Source: Alphaproteobacteria bacterium (GTDB lineage: Bacteria; Pseudomonadota; Alphaproteobacteria; Sphingomonadales; Sphingomonadaceae). Taken from it: a DNA stretch of 33,192 nucleotides. The notes under the pieces were generated by a model, which worked only from the letters and a program-made list of their open reading frames with translations, was not told where the DNA came from and did not search any database. The DNA lies in NCBI GenBank assembly GCA_003241875.1, contig QBLU01000021.1, positions 1 through 33,192 of the forward strand, written 5' to 3'. Both the position numbers and the translations under genes were made by a program. This document shows, piece after piece, positions 16,150 to 28,997 of this stretch. Every line of letters begins with the position of its first letter. Position 1 is the stretch's first letter.

Positions 16150-17561
16150 CGGTCACCCGCCATGTCGTCGACGTCCGCAACGCCGATGGCAGCCGGCGCC
16201 GGGTGCAGTATCGTCGCGCCGGATCCGGGCCGCCGGTGCTGTTGATCCACCAGAGCCCGCGATCCTCGGCCGAATATCTGCACCTGCTCGACGACTGGGC
16301 GGCGGATTTCACCTGCTTCGCCCCCGACACACCGGGGTTCGGCGATTCCGCGCCGCTGCCGATGGCACAGCCGCATGTCGACGATTTCGCCGATGCGGTG
16401 CTGGCGTTCATGGACGCGCTCGGCCTCGCCAGCGCCGGTGCCTATGGCACGCACAGCGGCGCGATCACGCTGATCACCGCGGCCAAGCGGGCGCCGCAGC
16501 GCTTCAGCGCCATCGCCGCCAATGGCTATGCGGTGTGGACCGATGCCGAACGCACCGATTTCGGCAGCAACTACACGCCGCCGTTCGCGCCGACCGCCTA
16601 TGGCGAGCACCTGGCATGGCTGTGGCACCGTATCCGCGAGCAAAGCTGGTTCTTTCCCTGGTATGCCACCGATGACAACCACCGCCTGCCGAGGGCGCAC
16701 GACAACCCACACGTCATCCATGCGACGGTGCTGGATGTCATGGCGGCGGGCACCAGCTATGGCCCCGGCTATGCCGCCATGCTGCAGGCGCCGCGCGACC
16801 TGCCGGCACCGGGGGCACCGACCCCGCCGGTGATGATCATGGGGCGCAACGGCGATCCGCTGCAGGCGCACATCGACCGGCTGGGCCCGTTGCCGACCGG
16901 CTGGCAGGCGCACAAGCTGGCGACCGATGCCGAGGTCGAGGCGGCGGCGCGCGGCTGGCTGCTGCGCTACCCGGCGCCCGGCGATGCCGTCGTCACGGCG
17001 CCCGAGGACGAGGGCTTTGTCGAGGTCCCGGGCTTCGGGCAGTTGCACTGGCTGGGTGATCCCGAGGCCGAGATCCTGCTGCTCCACGCGCCGGGCGGTG
17101 CCGCCGAGCTGGTCGCGCGGCCGCGCGCGCTGACGCTCGACCTGCCCGGGCACGGCCTCAGCGACAGCCCCGCCGAACCGCCGATCGCGCTCGACAGCAT
17201 CGTCGACGTGCTGGTCGCCGCCGCGGCGCGCTGGCCGGTGACGCGGATCGAGGGGCAGGGCGCATCGGCCCGGCTCGCCGCCATGCTCGCCAACCGGCTC
17301 GGCCTGACCCATGATCCGTCACCCGCGCTTCGGCATGGCGGCTGGCCCGACCTGACCCCCGACCGCCACGGCAGCCACCTGGCCCGCGCCTGGTCGCTGG
17401 CGCGGGCGGAGGTCTGCTTTGCACCCTGGGATGCAGCGACCGCCGCCAATGCGCGGCATTTCGACCCCGCCGAGCTCGCACCGCACCGCCTGCATCGCCG
17501 CGCGCTGGCGGCGCTGCGGGCCCGCCACGTGCCAGAACTTCTTGCCCTGATCGGAGACTGA
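16146..17561 (+). CDS. Tandem alpha/beta-hydrolase with degenerate second domain
   Basis: 471 residues. Domain 1 (~1-280) has the oxyanion-loop VLLIHQSP, the DTPGFGDS strand-turn and a nucleophile elbow YGTHSGA with Ser104. Domain 2 (~295-470) repeats the fold pattern with LLLHAPGG, LDLPGHGLSDSP and an elbow EGQGAS at 369-374, where the nucleophile position of G-x-S-x-G is Gly372. Domain 2 is therefore probably inactive and may have a structural or lid role. The family usually has 260-330 residues, so this is an internal duplication or fusion. ATG 16146 overlaps the VOC gene, and GGAG of the next gene lies within its 3' end. The substrate is not predictable. Confidence 0.82.
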   Translation: MTVTRHVVDVRNADGSRRRVQYRRAGSGPPVLLIHQSPRSSAEYLHLLDDWAADFTCFAPDTPGFGDSAPLPMAQPHVDDFADAVLAFMDALGLASAGAYGTHSGAITLITAAKRAPQRFSAIAANGYAVWTDAERTDFGSNYTPPFAPTAYGEHLAWLWHRIREQSWFFPWYATDDNHRLPRAHDNPHVIHATVLDVMAAGTSYGPGYAAMLQAPRDLPAPGAPTPPVMIMGRNGDPLQAHIDRLGPLPTGWQAHKLATDAEVEAAARGWLLRYPAPGDAVVTAPEDEGFVEVPGFGQLHWLGDPEAEILLLHAPGGAAELVARPRALTLDLPGHGLSDSPAEPPIALDSIVDVLVAAAARWPVTRIEGQGASARLAAMLANRLGLTHDPSPALRHGGWPDLTPDRHGSHLARAWSLARAEVCFAPWDAATAANARHFDPAELAPHRLHRRALAALRARHVPELLALIGD

Positions 17562-17563
17562 CG

Positions 17564-18052
17564 ATGGGAATTCTCGAAGACATGCCGCTGCTCGCCCGCC
17601 ACGAGGGCGTCTGGGACGGGAGCTACACCTATTTCAACGCCGCCGGTGCCGAGGTCGATCGGCACAGTTCGCGGTTGTTTTGCCGCTTCAGCGACGACCC
17701 GGTCTACCCCTACCACCAGACCAACTACTACACCTGGCCCGATGGCCGGGTCGATGTGCGCGACTTTCCGGCGACCTATCGCGACAAGCGGATCTGGTGG
17801 GACAATGACCTGATCATCGGTTCAGCTTGGGAAGTGCCGCAGGATCATGAAGGCCGCACGATGATGCTGTACTGGCAGCGCACCGGCGACCCCTCGCTGT
17901 ATCTTTATGAAATGATCCAGATTTCAGACGATGGCCAGAACCGCTGCCGCACCTGGCACTGGATCCGCAATGGCCAGTTGGAGACGCGGACGGCGATCCA
18001 GGAGACCTTCGTCACCCGGGACTGGCGCAGCCTCGATCCGGCGCTGCGCTGA
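17564..18052 (+). CDS. Calycin/lipocalin-like small protein, function unknown
   Basis: 162 residues with no signal peptide. The opening LARHEGVWDGSYTYFNAAG (GxW near the N-terminus) and alternating short beta strands rich in aromatic residues (YHQTNYYTWPDGRVDVRDF, IWWDNDLIIGSAWEV) suggest a calycin-type beta barrel, which would bind a hydrophobic ligand in the cytosol. It starts 2 bases after the hydrolase stop with a good RBS (GGAG 17553-17556), making it third in the VOC-hydrolase operon. A DUF3598-like assignment is possible but not confirmed. It is convergent with the herA-like gene, whose stop is 3 bases away. Confidence 0.65.
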   Translation: MGILEDMPLLARHEGVWDGSYTYFNAAGAEVDRHSSRLFCRFSDDPVYPYHQTNYYTWPDGRVDVRDFPATYRDKRIWWDNDLIIGSAWEVPQDHEGRTMMLYWQRTGDPSLYLYEMIQISDDGQNRCRTWHWIRNGQLETRTAIQETFVTRDWRSLDPALR

Positions 18053-18055
18053 ACC

Positions 18056-19747
18056 TCAGCCCTGCAGCAGCGCCGATACCGGACGCAGCAGGACCGGCCC
18101 CGGATCCGCGGTGGTCTGGCTGCGCCAGTCACGGATGATGCGGTCGAGCTCGACGCTGGTGTCGCCGTCATTGGCCCAGTGCCCGCTGAACGACGGGTCG
18201 TCCGACGACGGGCAACGGCTTTCGGCGAGATTGTCGAAGCTCAGCCGCACCGGCACGGCGACGCCTTCGCCGCAGACGACGGCCTCGCGGTTGCGCAGCG
18301 CCGGGATCGTGTCGAGGAAGCCGCGCGCGCCTTCGGGCATCGCCGCCTGCACCCACTCCTGATCGCGGGCGTTGTTCAGCCGCATCGCGATGATGGTGCC
18401 GCACTGGGCCAGCGTGCCTTCGGCGACGTCGGACGGGCGCTGCGTCACCAGGCCGAGCGACACGCCGTATTTGCGGCCCTCCTTGGCGATGCGCTCGAGG
18501 ATCTGGCGGACGGCACTGCCCTCGGCGACTTCCTTCGACGGGACATAGCGATGGGCTTCCTCGCAGACGAGCAGGATCGGGCGCCGCTTGTCCTTTGCGG
18601 TCCAGATGGCGAAATCGAAGACGATGCGCGATAGCAGGGCGACGACGACGCTGACGACCTCCGACGGCACGCCCGACAGGTCGATGATCGAGATCGGCTT
18701 GCCGTCGCCGTCGAGCCGCAGGATGCGCGACAGGAACGTCGCCATCGTGTCGTTCGACAGCTTGCGGCTGAACATGAAGTTATACCGAGAATCCTGGAGG
18801 ATGTCCTCGATCTTGCGCTTCAGGCGCAGGTACTTCGGCAGCTCGTCGGCCTGCGCGAGCATGCCCATCTGCTGCTGCAATTCGCCGAGCAGGTCGCCGA
18901 TGACATAGGGCACCGGGCTGTCCACGGTCAGGTTGGGCAGATTGCCGGCGACCGGATTGCGGGCCCGGGCGGCGAGCAGGCACTTGGCGAGAATGTCCTT
19001 CTCGCCCTCGCGCTGGGCACCTTCGCCGGTGACGAAGACTTCGCAGGTCTCCTCGAAATTCATCAGCCAATAGGGCATTTCGAGATTGTCGACGTTGAAG
19101 ATGACGCCGGTCGCGGCAAAGGCCTTGGCATATTCGCCATGGGGGTCGAGCATGACGATATGGCCGCGCGGCGCGGCGGCAACGATGCGGTGGAGGATCA
19201 GCGCGGTCGCGGTCGACTTGCCGGTGCCGGTCGACCCGACGATGGCGAAGTGGCGCGACAGCAGCGCGTCGATGAACAGCGCGGCCTTCACATCGGTGGT
19301 GGGATAGACGGTGCCGATCTCGACATGCGGGCGATGGTCGGTGGCGAACACCGCGGCGAGGTCTTCGCGCACGGCGGCAATGATGGGGTCGCCGGAGCGC
19401 GGATAGGCGGTGACGCCGCGGCGGAAATTGTCGAAGCTGCGGTCGCCAGCGGCATCGCCTTCGCCCAGGAAATCGATGTTGACGATCACCGTCGTCTTGT
19501 CGCCGAGGTCGCGACGCATATCGCGGACGCTGCCGAGCAGCCAGCGCGGCCCGACGCGGACCTTCACATGGCTGCCGATGGTCCCCGACCGCTGCTTGGT
19601 CAGGTCGGTTTCCGCCTGCAGCGTGTCCATGACGTTGAGCGACAGCCGCGCGACGGCCGAGCCGAAGCCGACATCGTCGATGACCCCGATCGCCACAGCG
19701 GCGCCGCCCATGGCAGCACCCGCCCGCACGTCGTTGAAACTGTCCAT
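18056..19747 (-). CDS. HerA-like ATPase/helicase
   Basis: 563 residues. An N-terminal HAS-barrel-like region precedes a P-loop GSTGTGKST (171-179) and Walker B ILLVCEEAH (391-399), with a downstream GLVTQRPSDVAEG motif and an arginine-rich strand, as in the HerA/FtsK superfamily (DUF87). HerA proteins form hexameric DNA-pumping ATPases and often pair with nuclease NurA in archaea or act in phage defence; no nuclease gene adjoins here. The start ATG 19747 has GAGGGG just upstream. It is last in a minus-strand series with gcdH. Stand-alone HerA-like genes of this length are common in alphaproteobacteria, so a housekeeping DNA role is as likely as defence. Confidence 0.9.
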   Translation of the reverse strand: MDSFNDVRAGAAMGGAAVAIGVIDDVGFGSAVARLSLNVMDTLQAETDLTKQRSGTIGSHVKVRVGPRWLLGSVRDMRRDLGDKTTVIVNIDFLGEGDAAGDRSFDNFRRGVTAYPRSGDPIIAAVREDLAAVFATDHRPHVEIGTVYPTTDVKAALFIDALLSRHFAIVGSTGTGKSTATALILHRIVAAAPRGHIVMLDPHGEYAKAFAATGVIFNVDNLEMPYWLMNFEETCEVFVTGEGAQREGEKDILAKCLLAARARNPVAGNLPNLTVDSPVPYVIGDLLGELQQQMGMLAQADELPKYLRLKRKIEDILQDSRYNFMFSRKLSNDTMATFLSRILRLDGDGKPISIIDLSGVPSEVVSVVVALLSRIVFDFAIWTAKDKRRPILLVCEEAHRYVPSKEVAEGSAVRQILERIAKEGRKYGVSLGLVTQRPSDVAEGTLAQCGTIIAMRLNNARDQEWVQAAMPEGARGFLDTIPALRNREAVVCGEGVAVPVRLSFDNLAESRCPSSDDPSFSGHWANDGDTSVELDRIIRDWRSQTTADPGPVLLRPVSALLQG

Positions 19748-19802
19748 CGGCCCCCCTCGCGTCGCGGCAGCGCCCCCGCGCCGCCGTCATCTGATAACAC
19801 GA

Positions 19803-21023
<1,221 letters not shown>

Positions 21024-21075
21024 CGGGGGACTCCTGTGCCCTTCGAATACGCCCACCGCGCCGATGCGTCACCCC

Positions 21076-22413
21076 CTAGCGCGATGCCATTGTCTGCGAT
21101 GCCACCGTCTGCGCTGCCTTGACGCGCCAGACGGCGTTGCCGACGTCGTCGGCGACGAGCAAGGCGCCGCCCTTGTCGAAGGCGACGCCCACCGGTCGCC
21201 CGCGCGCCTTGCCCTCGCTGTCGAGAAAGCCGGTCAGCACGTCGCGCGGCAGGCCCTGCGGCTTCCCGGCAGCGTCGAAGGCGACGAACACGACCTTGTA
21301 GCCCGACGGCGGATTGCGATTCCACGAGCCATGCTGGCCAACGAAGGCGCCGCTGGCATAGCCCGTGCCGAGCGCCTGCGCCGGCGCAGCAAAGGCGAGG
21401 CCCAGGCTGGCGGTGTGCGGGCCGAGCGCATAATCGGGGGCGATCGCCTTTGCCACCATCGCCGGGTTGGCCGGCGTCACCCGCACGTCGACATGGTTGC
21501 CGTACCAGCTCCACGGCCAGCCATAATGGGCGCCGGGCTTCACGCTGGTCATGTAGTCGGGGACGAGGTCCGACCCCAACTCGTCGCGTTCGTTGACGGC
21601 GGTCCACAAGTCGCCGGTTGCCGGGTTCCAGGCGAGGCCGACGGGATTGCGCAGCCCGGTGGCATAAACCCGCGATGCGCCGGTGGCGGCATCGATGGCC
21701 AGGATTGCGGCACGGTCCTTTTCCGCCGGAAGGCCGTTTTCGGCGACGTTGGAGTTGGAGCCGACCGACACGTAAAGCGTCTTGCCGTCGGCCGCGGCGA
21801 TGACATTCTTGGTCCAGTGATGGTTGCGTGGGCCGCCCGGAAGGTCGGCAACCTTGGTGCCCCGCACGCTGATCTGCGCCGCCCCGGCGACATAGGGAAA
21901 GCGGGTCAGCTTGTCGGTTTCGGCGACATACAGCGTGTCGCCGACCAGCGTCATGCCGAACGGCGAATGCAGCCCGGCGATGAACACGCCCCGCGTTTCG
22001 GCGACACCATCGCCATCGGCATCGCGCAGCAGCGTGATGCGGTCGGGCGACTTCACGCCGGCGCCGGCCTTTGACATCACCCGCTTCTGGATCCAGCCCA
22101 TCAGGCCGGCATCTTCATCGGGACGCTCGGGGCTGTTGGTTTCGGCGACCAGCACATCGCCGTTGGGCAAGGTGTACAGCCAGCGCGGGTGGTCGAGCCC
22201 GGTGGCAAAGGCCGCCACGGCGAGCCCGGCCGCCGGCGTCGGCTGCGCCGTCCCCCAGCCGACGACATCGGCGATCTTGACAGTGGGCAGCAGCGTCTTC
22301 TTGGGCGCCGGCAGCGTTGGCGTGGTGCCCTGGCCGGCGGTGACCGGCAGGTCGGCCTTGTCACCGCAGGCGGCGATCAGCAGGAGAGGCGCAAGCAGAA
22401 TCGGGTGTCGCAT
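21076..22413 (-). CDS. Sorbosone/glucose dehydrogenase-like PQQ lipoprotein
   Basis: 445 residues, a periplasmic beta-propeller of the soluble glucose/sorbosone dehydrogenase family (PQQ-dependent). It begins [18 protein letters not shown], a lipoprotein signal with Cys16 or so in an IAAC lipobox, so it is probably lipid-anchored. Later motifs include [32 protein letters not shown] (a conserved His), [36 protein letters not shown] and [19 protein letters not shown] 22413 is preferred: AGGA lies 9 bases upstream, while the ATG at 22422 touches it. The sugar substrate is unknown. It is 52 bases upstream of gcdH on the same strand. Confidence 0.87.
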   Translation of the reverse strand: MRHPILLAPLLLIAACGDKADLPVTAGQGTTPTLPAPKKTLLPTVKIADVVGWGTAQPTPAAGLAVAAFATGLDHPRWLYTLPNGDVLVAETNSPERPDEDAGLMGWIQKRVMSKAGAGVKSPDRITLLRDADGDGVAETRGVFIAGLHSPFGMTLVGDTLYVAETDKLTRFPYVAGAAQISVRGTKVADLPGGPRNHHWTKNVIAAADGKTLYVSVGSNSNVAENGLPAEKDRAAILAIDAATGASRVYATGLRNPVGLAWNPATGDLWTAVNERDELGSDLVPDYMTSVKPGAHYGWPWSWYGNHVDVRVTPANPAMVAKAIAPDYALGPHTASLGLAFAAPAQALGTGYASGAFVGQHGSWNRNPPSGYKVVFVAFDAAGKPQGLPRDVLTGFLDSEGKARGRPVGVAFDKGGALLVADDVGNAVWRVKAAQTVASQTMASR

Positions 22414-22475
22414 GATGGTCATTCCTGTCGATAGCGTTGCCGTAATAGCGCGCGCGCCGCCGATTGGAACCGGTG

Positions 22476-23351
22476 TCAGGCTGCCGCTGCCACCGCGTCG
22501 ATCGCCGCCGCCACCGCATCCGGGCGCTGCAGCGGCACGAAATGGCTGGTTCCCGCCAGGCGCTCGGCCCGCAGGCAGCGCGGATGCGCGGCGATGATGG
22601 CGAACTCCGCCGCCGGCACCGTCGAGCCATGCTCCCCAGCGATCAGCGCAAACGGCCGCTCGAGCGATTGCAGCGCCGGTTCGAAGTCGAGCGTGACGCC
22701 CCGAAAGGTCGCTGCCTCCCACGCCGGCGCGCAGGCGAGGGTGACGCCATCATCCGACGGCAGCAAGCCATCGGCGAGATAGGCATCGAGATCGGCATTC
22801 GCCCAGTCGCGAAACACGCCGCGCCCGTGCCAGGCGGCGCGCGCCGTCGCCACATCGGCGAAATCCGCCCGCCGCCGCCCGGCCTGGTCGGCCATCGGAT
22901 TGGGGATTGTCGCCCGGCTGGCGCGCGCCGCGCGGGCGATGGCAAAGGGGATGAACGGCGGATCGAGCAGCACCAGCCCCGCTACCCGGTCGGGACGCTG
23001 CACGGCCGCCAGCAGCGATGTCGTGCCGCCCATCGAATGGCCGGCAAGCAACCAGCGAGCGTGGGGATCGACGGCATCGACCAGCGACAGCAGATCGCCG
23101 GCGAAATCGTCCCACGCCACCTGGTCCCCGGGCACGGCACCCGGCCGCAACGCCGCGGTCCGGCCATGACCGCGGGCGTCGCTGGCAAGGATGCGGTAGC
23201 GATCGGCCAGTGGCGCCAGCAGGCGGGCATAGAGGCCGGCGTTCATGCCGGTGGCATGGGCGAAATGAAGGCGAGGGGCATCGGCGGAGGCTGAGCCCCA
23301 TTGCAGCGCCGAAAAACGGCCGGCGGCGGTGTCGATTTCGAGGCGTTGCAT
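22476..23351 (-). CDS. Alpha/beta hydrolase
   Basis: 291 residues with the canonical fold. HATGMN takes the oxyanion-loop place, SDARGHGRT the DxRGxG turn, LAGHSMGG holds the nucleophile Ser at about residue 105, and [11 protein letters not shown] the catalytic His near the C-terminus. Unlike the tandem hydrolase at 16146, all active-site elements are present. No cofactor or signal peptide is seen, so it is cytosolic. GGGAGG upstream of ATG 23351 is a good RBS. It precedes the PQQ lipoprotein gene by 62 bases. Substrate unknown; esterase, lipase-like or epoxide hydrolase are possible. Confidence 0.88.
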   Translation of the reverse strand: MQRLEIDTAAGRFSALQWGSASADAPRLHFAHATGMNAGLYARLLAPLADRYRILASDARGHGRTAALRPGAVPGDQVAWDDFAGDLLSLVDAVDPHARWLLAGHSMGGTTSLLAAVQRPDRVAGLVLLDPPFIPFAIARAARASRATIPNPMADQAGRRRADFADVATARAAWHGRGVFRDWANADLDAYLADGLLPSDDGVTLACAPAWEAATFRGVTLDFEPALQSLERPFALIAGEHGSTVPAAEFAIIAAHPRCLRAERLAGTSHFVPLQRPDAVAAAIDAVAAAA

Positions 23352-23431
23352 CGGCCCTCCCTCGGGTCAATTTGCCGATCGCGCAACCTGCGCCTTGCCG
23401 CAGGTGCGGACGCGACAGCCCGATGGACCGA

Positions 23432-25234
23432 TCAGCGGACCTCGCGGTTGCGGCAGATGACAACATCGTCCAGCCGTCCGACCGGCTGGCAATTGGCCAC
23501 GGCGGCATTGATAAAGCCGGTTAGCGCATCGGCGGTTCGACGCGGTCGAAATGGAATGGGGAAGGGCCATTTGACGACATAAGCAAAGACAACGCGTTCA
23601 TAGTCGAGCAGCGCATTCGGCTTGCCGACCGCGGTCGGCTTCAACTTTGTCGAGATGAGATAGACTGGTGCCGCCCGCAGTTCGGCACGCTTGCGCGCCG
23701 TGGCAAAGGCACCGACAACATCGTTGCTGCCGGTGTAGAATCCGGTTTCGATGCCGGCCGCGGGTGAGGCGACGAAAAACGGATCATAGGCGCCTGGCCA
23801 GGCCGCGGCGATGGCGCGTCCGGTCGCGGCCTTGTCCGGCGCGGGCACGGCGGTCTTGCCGGCCAGCGGACCGCCCGCCAGCGCGGGCAGCGCTGGCGCC
23901 AGGAACAGCCAATGGTTCATCGCCACCAATTCGATGGCGACGCCGGCATATACGAACAGCCGCAGCGGTCGCGGGCCATTGGCCGCCCAGCATAGCGCCA
24001 CCAAGACGGTGCCAAAGCCGAAGGCGAATATATGGGCAAAATCGGCCCGGCCGACGGCACCGGGGATCAGCAGGATCCCGATCACGGCGACAAAGCACAG
24101 GCCGAGCTCGGCATCCGGCAAGGCAAACCGGCCGGTCGCGCCGGCACGCAACAGCGGCGGCAGGCACAGCAGCGCCGCGACAGCATGGCTGAAGAGAAAG
24201 AACAGCAGGAAGACATTAGGCACCAGCGGGAACTCACGGCCCGAAAAATTCGCGGTCAGCGGCGCCGTGAACCAGTCGGGCAGCAGCGCCACAATGGTGG
24301 CAAGGGCGGAAAGCAGGCCCGCCAGTGCCAGCAATGGCGGCCAGCGCCGCTCGGCGCAGGCCAGGAACAGCAGTGCGCCGATGCAGAACACCGCCATCAC
24401 TAGCCCGATTTCAAAGCTGAGCGCGGCGGCGACGAGGACCGAGCCGAGCGTCTGCAGCCACAGCCGCGTTAGCCTGGCACCGCGCAGGCGACGGGCGGCA
24501 AAGGCCAGCACGACCGGCGCGACAAATCTGATGCCGCAGTAATGCAGGCCCGAAGCATAGGTCAGCGGCAGCCAGAACAGCGCCAGCGCCAGGAAAATCA
24601 GGCCGCGGGCCCCGGGCGGCACCGGCAGGGCGCGCACCAACCCGCGGATCAACAGCAGGGACAGCAGCAGAAACCCGATATCGGTGATGAGATAGGCCAG
24701 CAACCAATGGTCGGGCAGCAGGCGGTGCACGGCCCAGGGCGTCCAAATCAGCAGCGGGCCATAATTGAACAGGAAATCGCGATACGGGAGCTTGCCAAGG
24801 TCCATGAGACCCATGCGGTCGGTGAAGTAATAGATCTCGTTGTAGGTGGCGTCGCCGTTGCCGAACAGCAGGGCGGCGACGAGCAAAAACGCCGCAACCA
24901 TCAGTAAAAAGGCCGTATCGAGATCCGGCAGGTCATGGACCGTTGCCCGTACCGGTGCGGCCAGCAACGGCCGCCATGCCCCCCAAAGCCCGGCCAGTGC
25001 CAGTGCAGCGGCGATGCCGAGTACCGCGGTGCGGTGATCGAAACCGGCCGCGGCCGCCAGCGACGCGTCGTCGGGTAGTCCGAAAACCGCAACCCGATAG
25101 GGCAGCACGCACGCCATCAGCAGCAGCAGCACAAAAACGCCGGCGATACGGCGGCCGGTGCCGGCGCCCAGCGTCAACGCGGTCGACCCGGCATGGCATC
25201 GGCGCCGGGTAGACTCCGGTTCCGGCAGAAGCAC
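23432..25234 (-). CDS. Large polytopic membrane protein, GT-C glycosyltransferase-like
   Basis: About 600 residues with roughly 11-13 membrane helices and a soluble C-terminal ~130 residues. The first periplasmic loop carries MGLMDLGKLPYRDFLFNYGP; a PYRDFxFxYGP motif of this kind occurs in GT-C fold membrane glycosyltransferases using lipid-linked sugars (PMT/ArnT-like, GT39/GT87-like). The exact family is not recognised. The start is uncertain. GTG 25234 has GGGG nearby. TTG 25178 overlaps a short upstream frame's stop. GTG 25342 would add codons with unusually AT-rich third positions. The frame upstream of ~25190 does not read like this protein, so the N-terminus may be disturbed. Likely role: sugar addition to envelope polymers, by inference. 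Confidence 0.7.
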   Translation of the reverse strand: MLLPEPESTRRRCHAGSTALTLGAGTGRRIAGVFVLLLLMACVLPYRVAVFGLPDDASLAAAAGFDHRTAVLGIAAALALAGLWGAWRPLLAAPVRATVHDLPDLDTAFLLMVAAFLLVAALLFGNGDATYNEIYYFTDRMGLMDLGKLPYRDFLFNYGPLLIWTPWAVHRLLPDHWLLAYLITDIGFLLLSLLLIRGLVRALPVPPGARGLIFLALALFWLPLTYASGLHYCGIRFVAPVVLAFAARRLRGARLTRLWLQTLGSVLVAAALSFEIGLVMAVFCIGALLFLACAERRWPPLLALAGLLSALATIVALLPDWFTAPLTANFSGREFPLVPNVFLLFFLFSHAVAALLCLPPLLRAGATGRFALPDAELGLCFVAVIGILLIPGAVGRADFAHIFAFGFGTVLVALCWAANGPRPLRLFVYAGVAIELVAMNHWLFLAPALPALAGGPLAGKTAVPAPDKAATGRAIAAAWPGAYDPFFVASPAAGIETGFYTGSNDVVGAFATARKRAELRAAPVYLISTKLKPTAVGKPNALLDYERVVFAYVVKWPFPIPFRPRRTADALTGFINAAVANCQPVGRLDDVVICRNREVR

Positions 25235-25723
25235 ACTGGCCCCATGATCTCGATGGGGTCGCAGGCGTCGGCTGTCAGGCTGAACCACCCATGTAGATTT
25301 CGGTCGGGCGCGGTTCGCCGGGCCGGAATTGCCAGCGGCCACTGCACCAGACAGCCATGTATGCCCGCGCGCTCGCGGCTAATCGCGGAGGGGACGAGCA
25401 CATCGATCATGCCAGCGCAATAACCGTTGTGATCCCGATGCTCGGGCCGATGAGCAGAATCGAGCTATGGGCACTTGGATAGCGGATGGCCTGTTGTGGG
25501 TATCGTTGCCGGTCGCGCGTCGATATCGCAGGACGATGCCGAGGCCTCGCATCTGGTCGATCTCGCCATGCCGCAGCCCGTAAGCTGCCCTCGAGCCCAA
25601 GTCCCGGCCTGTCCGCGACCGGGCCGCCGGGCAACCGCGTCGGCACCGGCGCGCCGAGCCTGCTGGTCGGCAGCCAAGGCAATGACAAGCAGGTGGGCCA
25701 CGACGCAACGCTTTTCATTGCCC
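25235..25723. other. Gene-poor interval with composition unlike its neighbours
   Basis: About 490 bases between the mtnP stop and the membrane-protein start without a convincing gene. GC content is visibly lower than in flanking genes, and codon third positions are mixed in all frames. One minus-strand frame (25174-25410, 78 codons from ATG 25410) has fairly GC-rich third positions but no recognisable protein. Another minus frame near 25407-25460 reads LLIGPSIGITTVIALA before a stop, which recalls the core motif of IS110-type transposases; at 16 residues this is not enough to call. No terminal repeats or clear promoter were found. It may be the decayed edge of an acquired segment. Confidence 0.4.
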
Positions 25724-26586
25724 TCATCCAGCGTGAACACGCGCGAGAATGGCATCGAGGCGCCCCAGCAGCGCGGGATCGCGTGCATCGGGTGCGGTGA
25801 TGAGCGCAGTGTCGAGCACCGTGTCGATCGGCGACGCCGGGCGGGTGGCGGGCAGGGCGCGCACCAGCGCCGTCACCGTGTCGCGAGCGACACCGGCATT
25901 GACGTGCATGACCCTGATGATTTCGGCGACATCGACGTCGCCGCCATCGTGCCAGCAATCATAATCGGTGACCATCGCCAGCAGCGCGTAGGGCACCTCG
26001 GCCTCGCGGGCCAGTTTTGCCTCGGGCATTGCCGTCATGCCGATGACGTCGCAGCCCCAGCTTTGATACAGCCGGCTTTCGGCGCGGGTCGAAAACTGCG
26101 GGCCTTCCATCGCCAGATAGGTCGCGCCGCTATGGATGGTGGCGCCTGCCGCGCGCGCCGCCGTGGTGGCGAACCCCGTCAGCCGCGGGCAGACCGGGTC
26201 CGCCATCGGCACATGCGCGACCATGCCGGTTTCGAAAAAGGTCGACGGCCGCCCCCTGGTGCGGTCGATGAACTGTTCGACGGCGACGAAATGCCCAGGC
26301 GCCAGCTCCTGCCGCAGCGAGCCGACCGCCGACACCGCCAGCACATCGGTGCAGCCGAGCCGCTTCAGTACGTCGATATTGGCGCGGGCGTTGAGCAAGT
26401 GCGGCGGCACGCGGTGGCCGCGGCCGTGGCGCGGCAGGAACGCGACTTCGACACCGGCGATGCTGCCCGTCAGAACCGCGTCCGACGGTTCGCCCCAGGG
26501 GCTCGCCACCGTCACCCATGCGGGGTTTTCGAGCGCGTCGAGGGCGTAAAGCCCCGAGCCGCCGATTATGCCGAGCTTCCAGCTGC

Positions 26587-26590
<4 letters not shown>
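25724..26590 (-). CDS. mtnP: S-methyl-5'-thioadenosine phosphorylase
   Basis: Purine nucleoside phosphorylase-family enzyme splitting 5'-methylthioadenosine into adenine and 5-methylthioribose-1-phosphate, in methionine salvage and polyamine metabolism. The 288-residue protein shows LGIIGGSGLY at the N-terminus, LPRHGRGHRVPPH, SAVGSLRQELAPGHFV, EGPQFSTRAESRLY, VIGMTAMPEAKLAREAEV and TDYDCWH, all characteristic of MtnP. ATG 26590 overlaps the stop of the upstream PLP-enzyme gene as ATGA. MtnA and the rest of the salvage pathway are not in the window. Confidence 0.96.
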
Positions 26591-28809
<2,219 letters not shown>

Positions 28810-28890
28810 GCATCGCCGGCTCGATCGTCTTCGCGGCAGTCGGCCTGGTGAGGCTTCGTCGGCGCCAGAGTTGATTGGATTGAAGTTGAT

Positions 28891-28966
28891 CCGCTCAGGC
28901 TGAGCCTGTCGGAACCCCCGTGAGCACTGCCCTGCGACACGGCTTCGACAAGCTCCGCCTGAGCGG
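28891..28966. repeat. Diverged copy of the REP-like palindrome
   Basis: The right arm (28940-28966) matches the arm at 11163-11189 with one substitution. The left arm (from 28891) starts CCGCTCAGGCTGAGC as in the first copy, then diverges. The spacer is about 24 bases. It lies between the convergent LPOR and bciB genes and could end both transcripts. Confidence 0.75.
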
Positions 28967-28997
28967 GCCTTGTGGTTCGATTACATTGAAAACGAGC

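Noticed and set aside
18056-19747. HerA-based anti-phage defence system
   Set aside because: No nuclease, SIR2 or other defence partner is adjacent, and the protein resembles stand-alone HerA-like ATPases of alphaproteobacteria.
25407-25958. IS110-like transposase pseudogene
   Set aside because: Only a 16-residue motif resembles the family; no further domain, terminal ends or target duplication were found, so it is mentioned as a possibility and not annotated.
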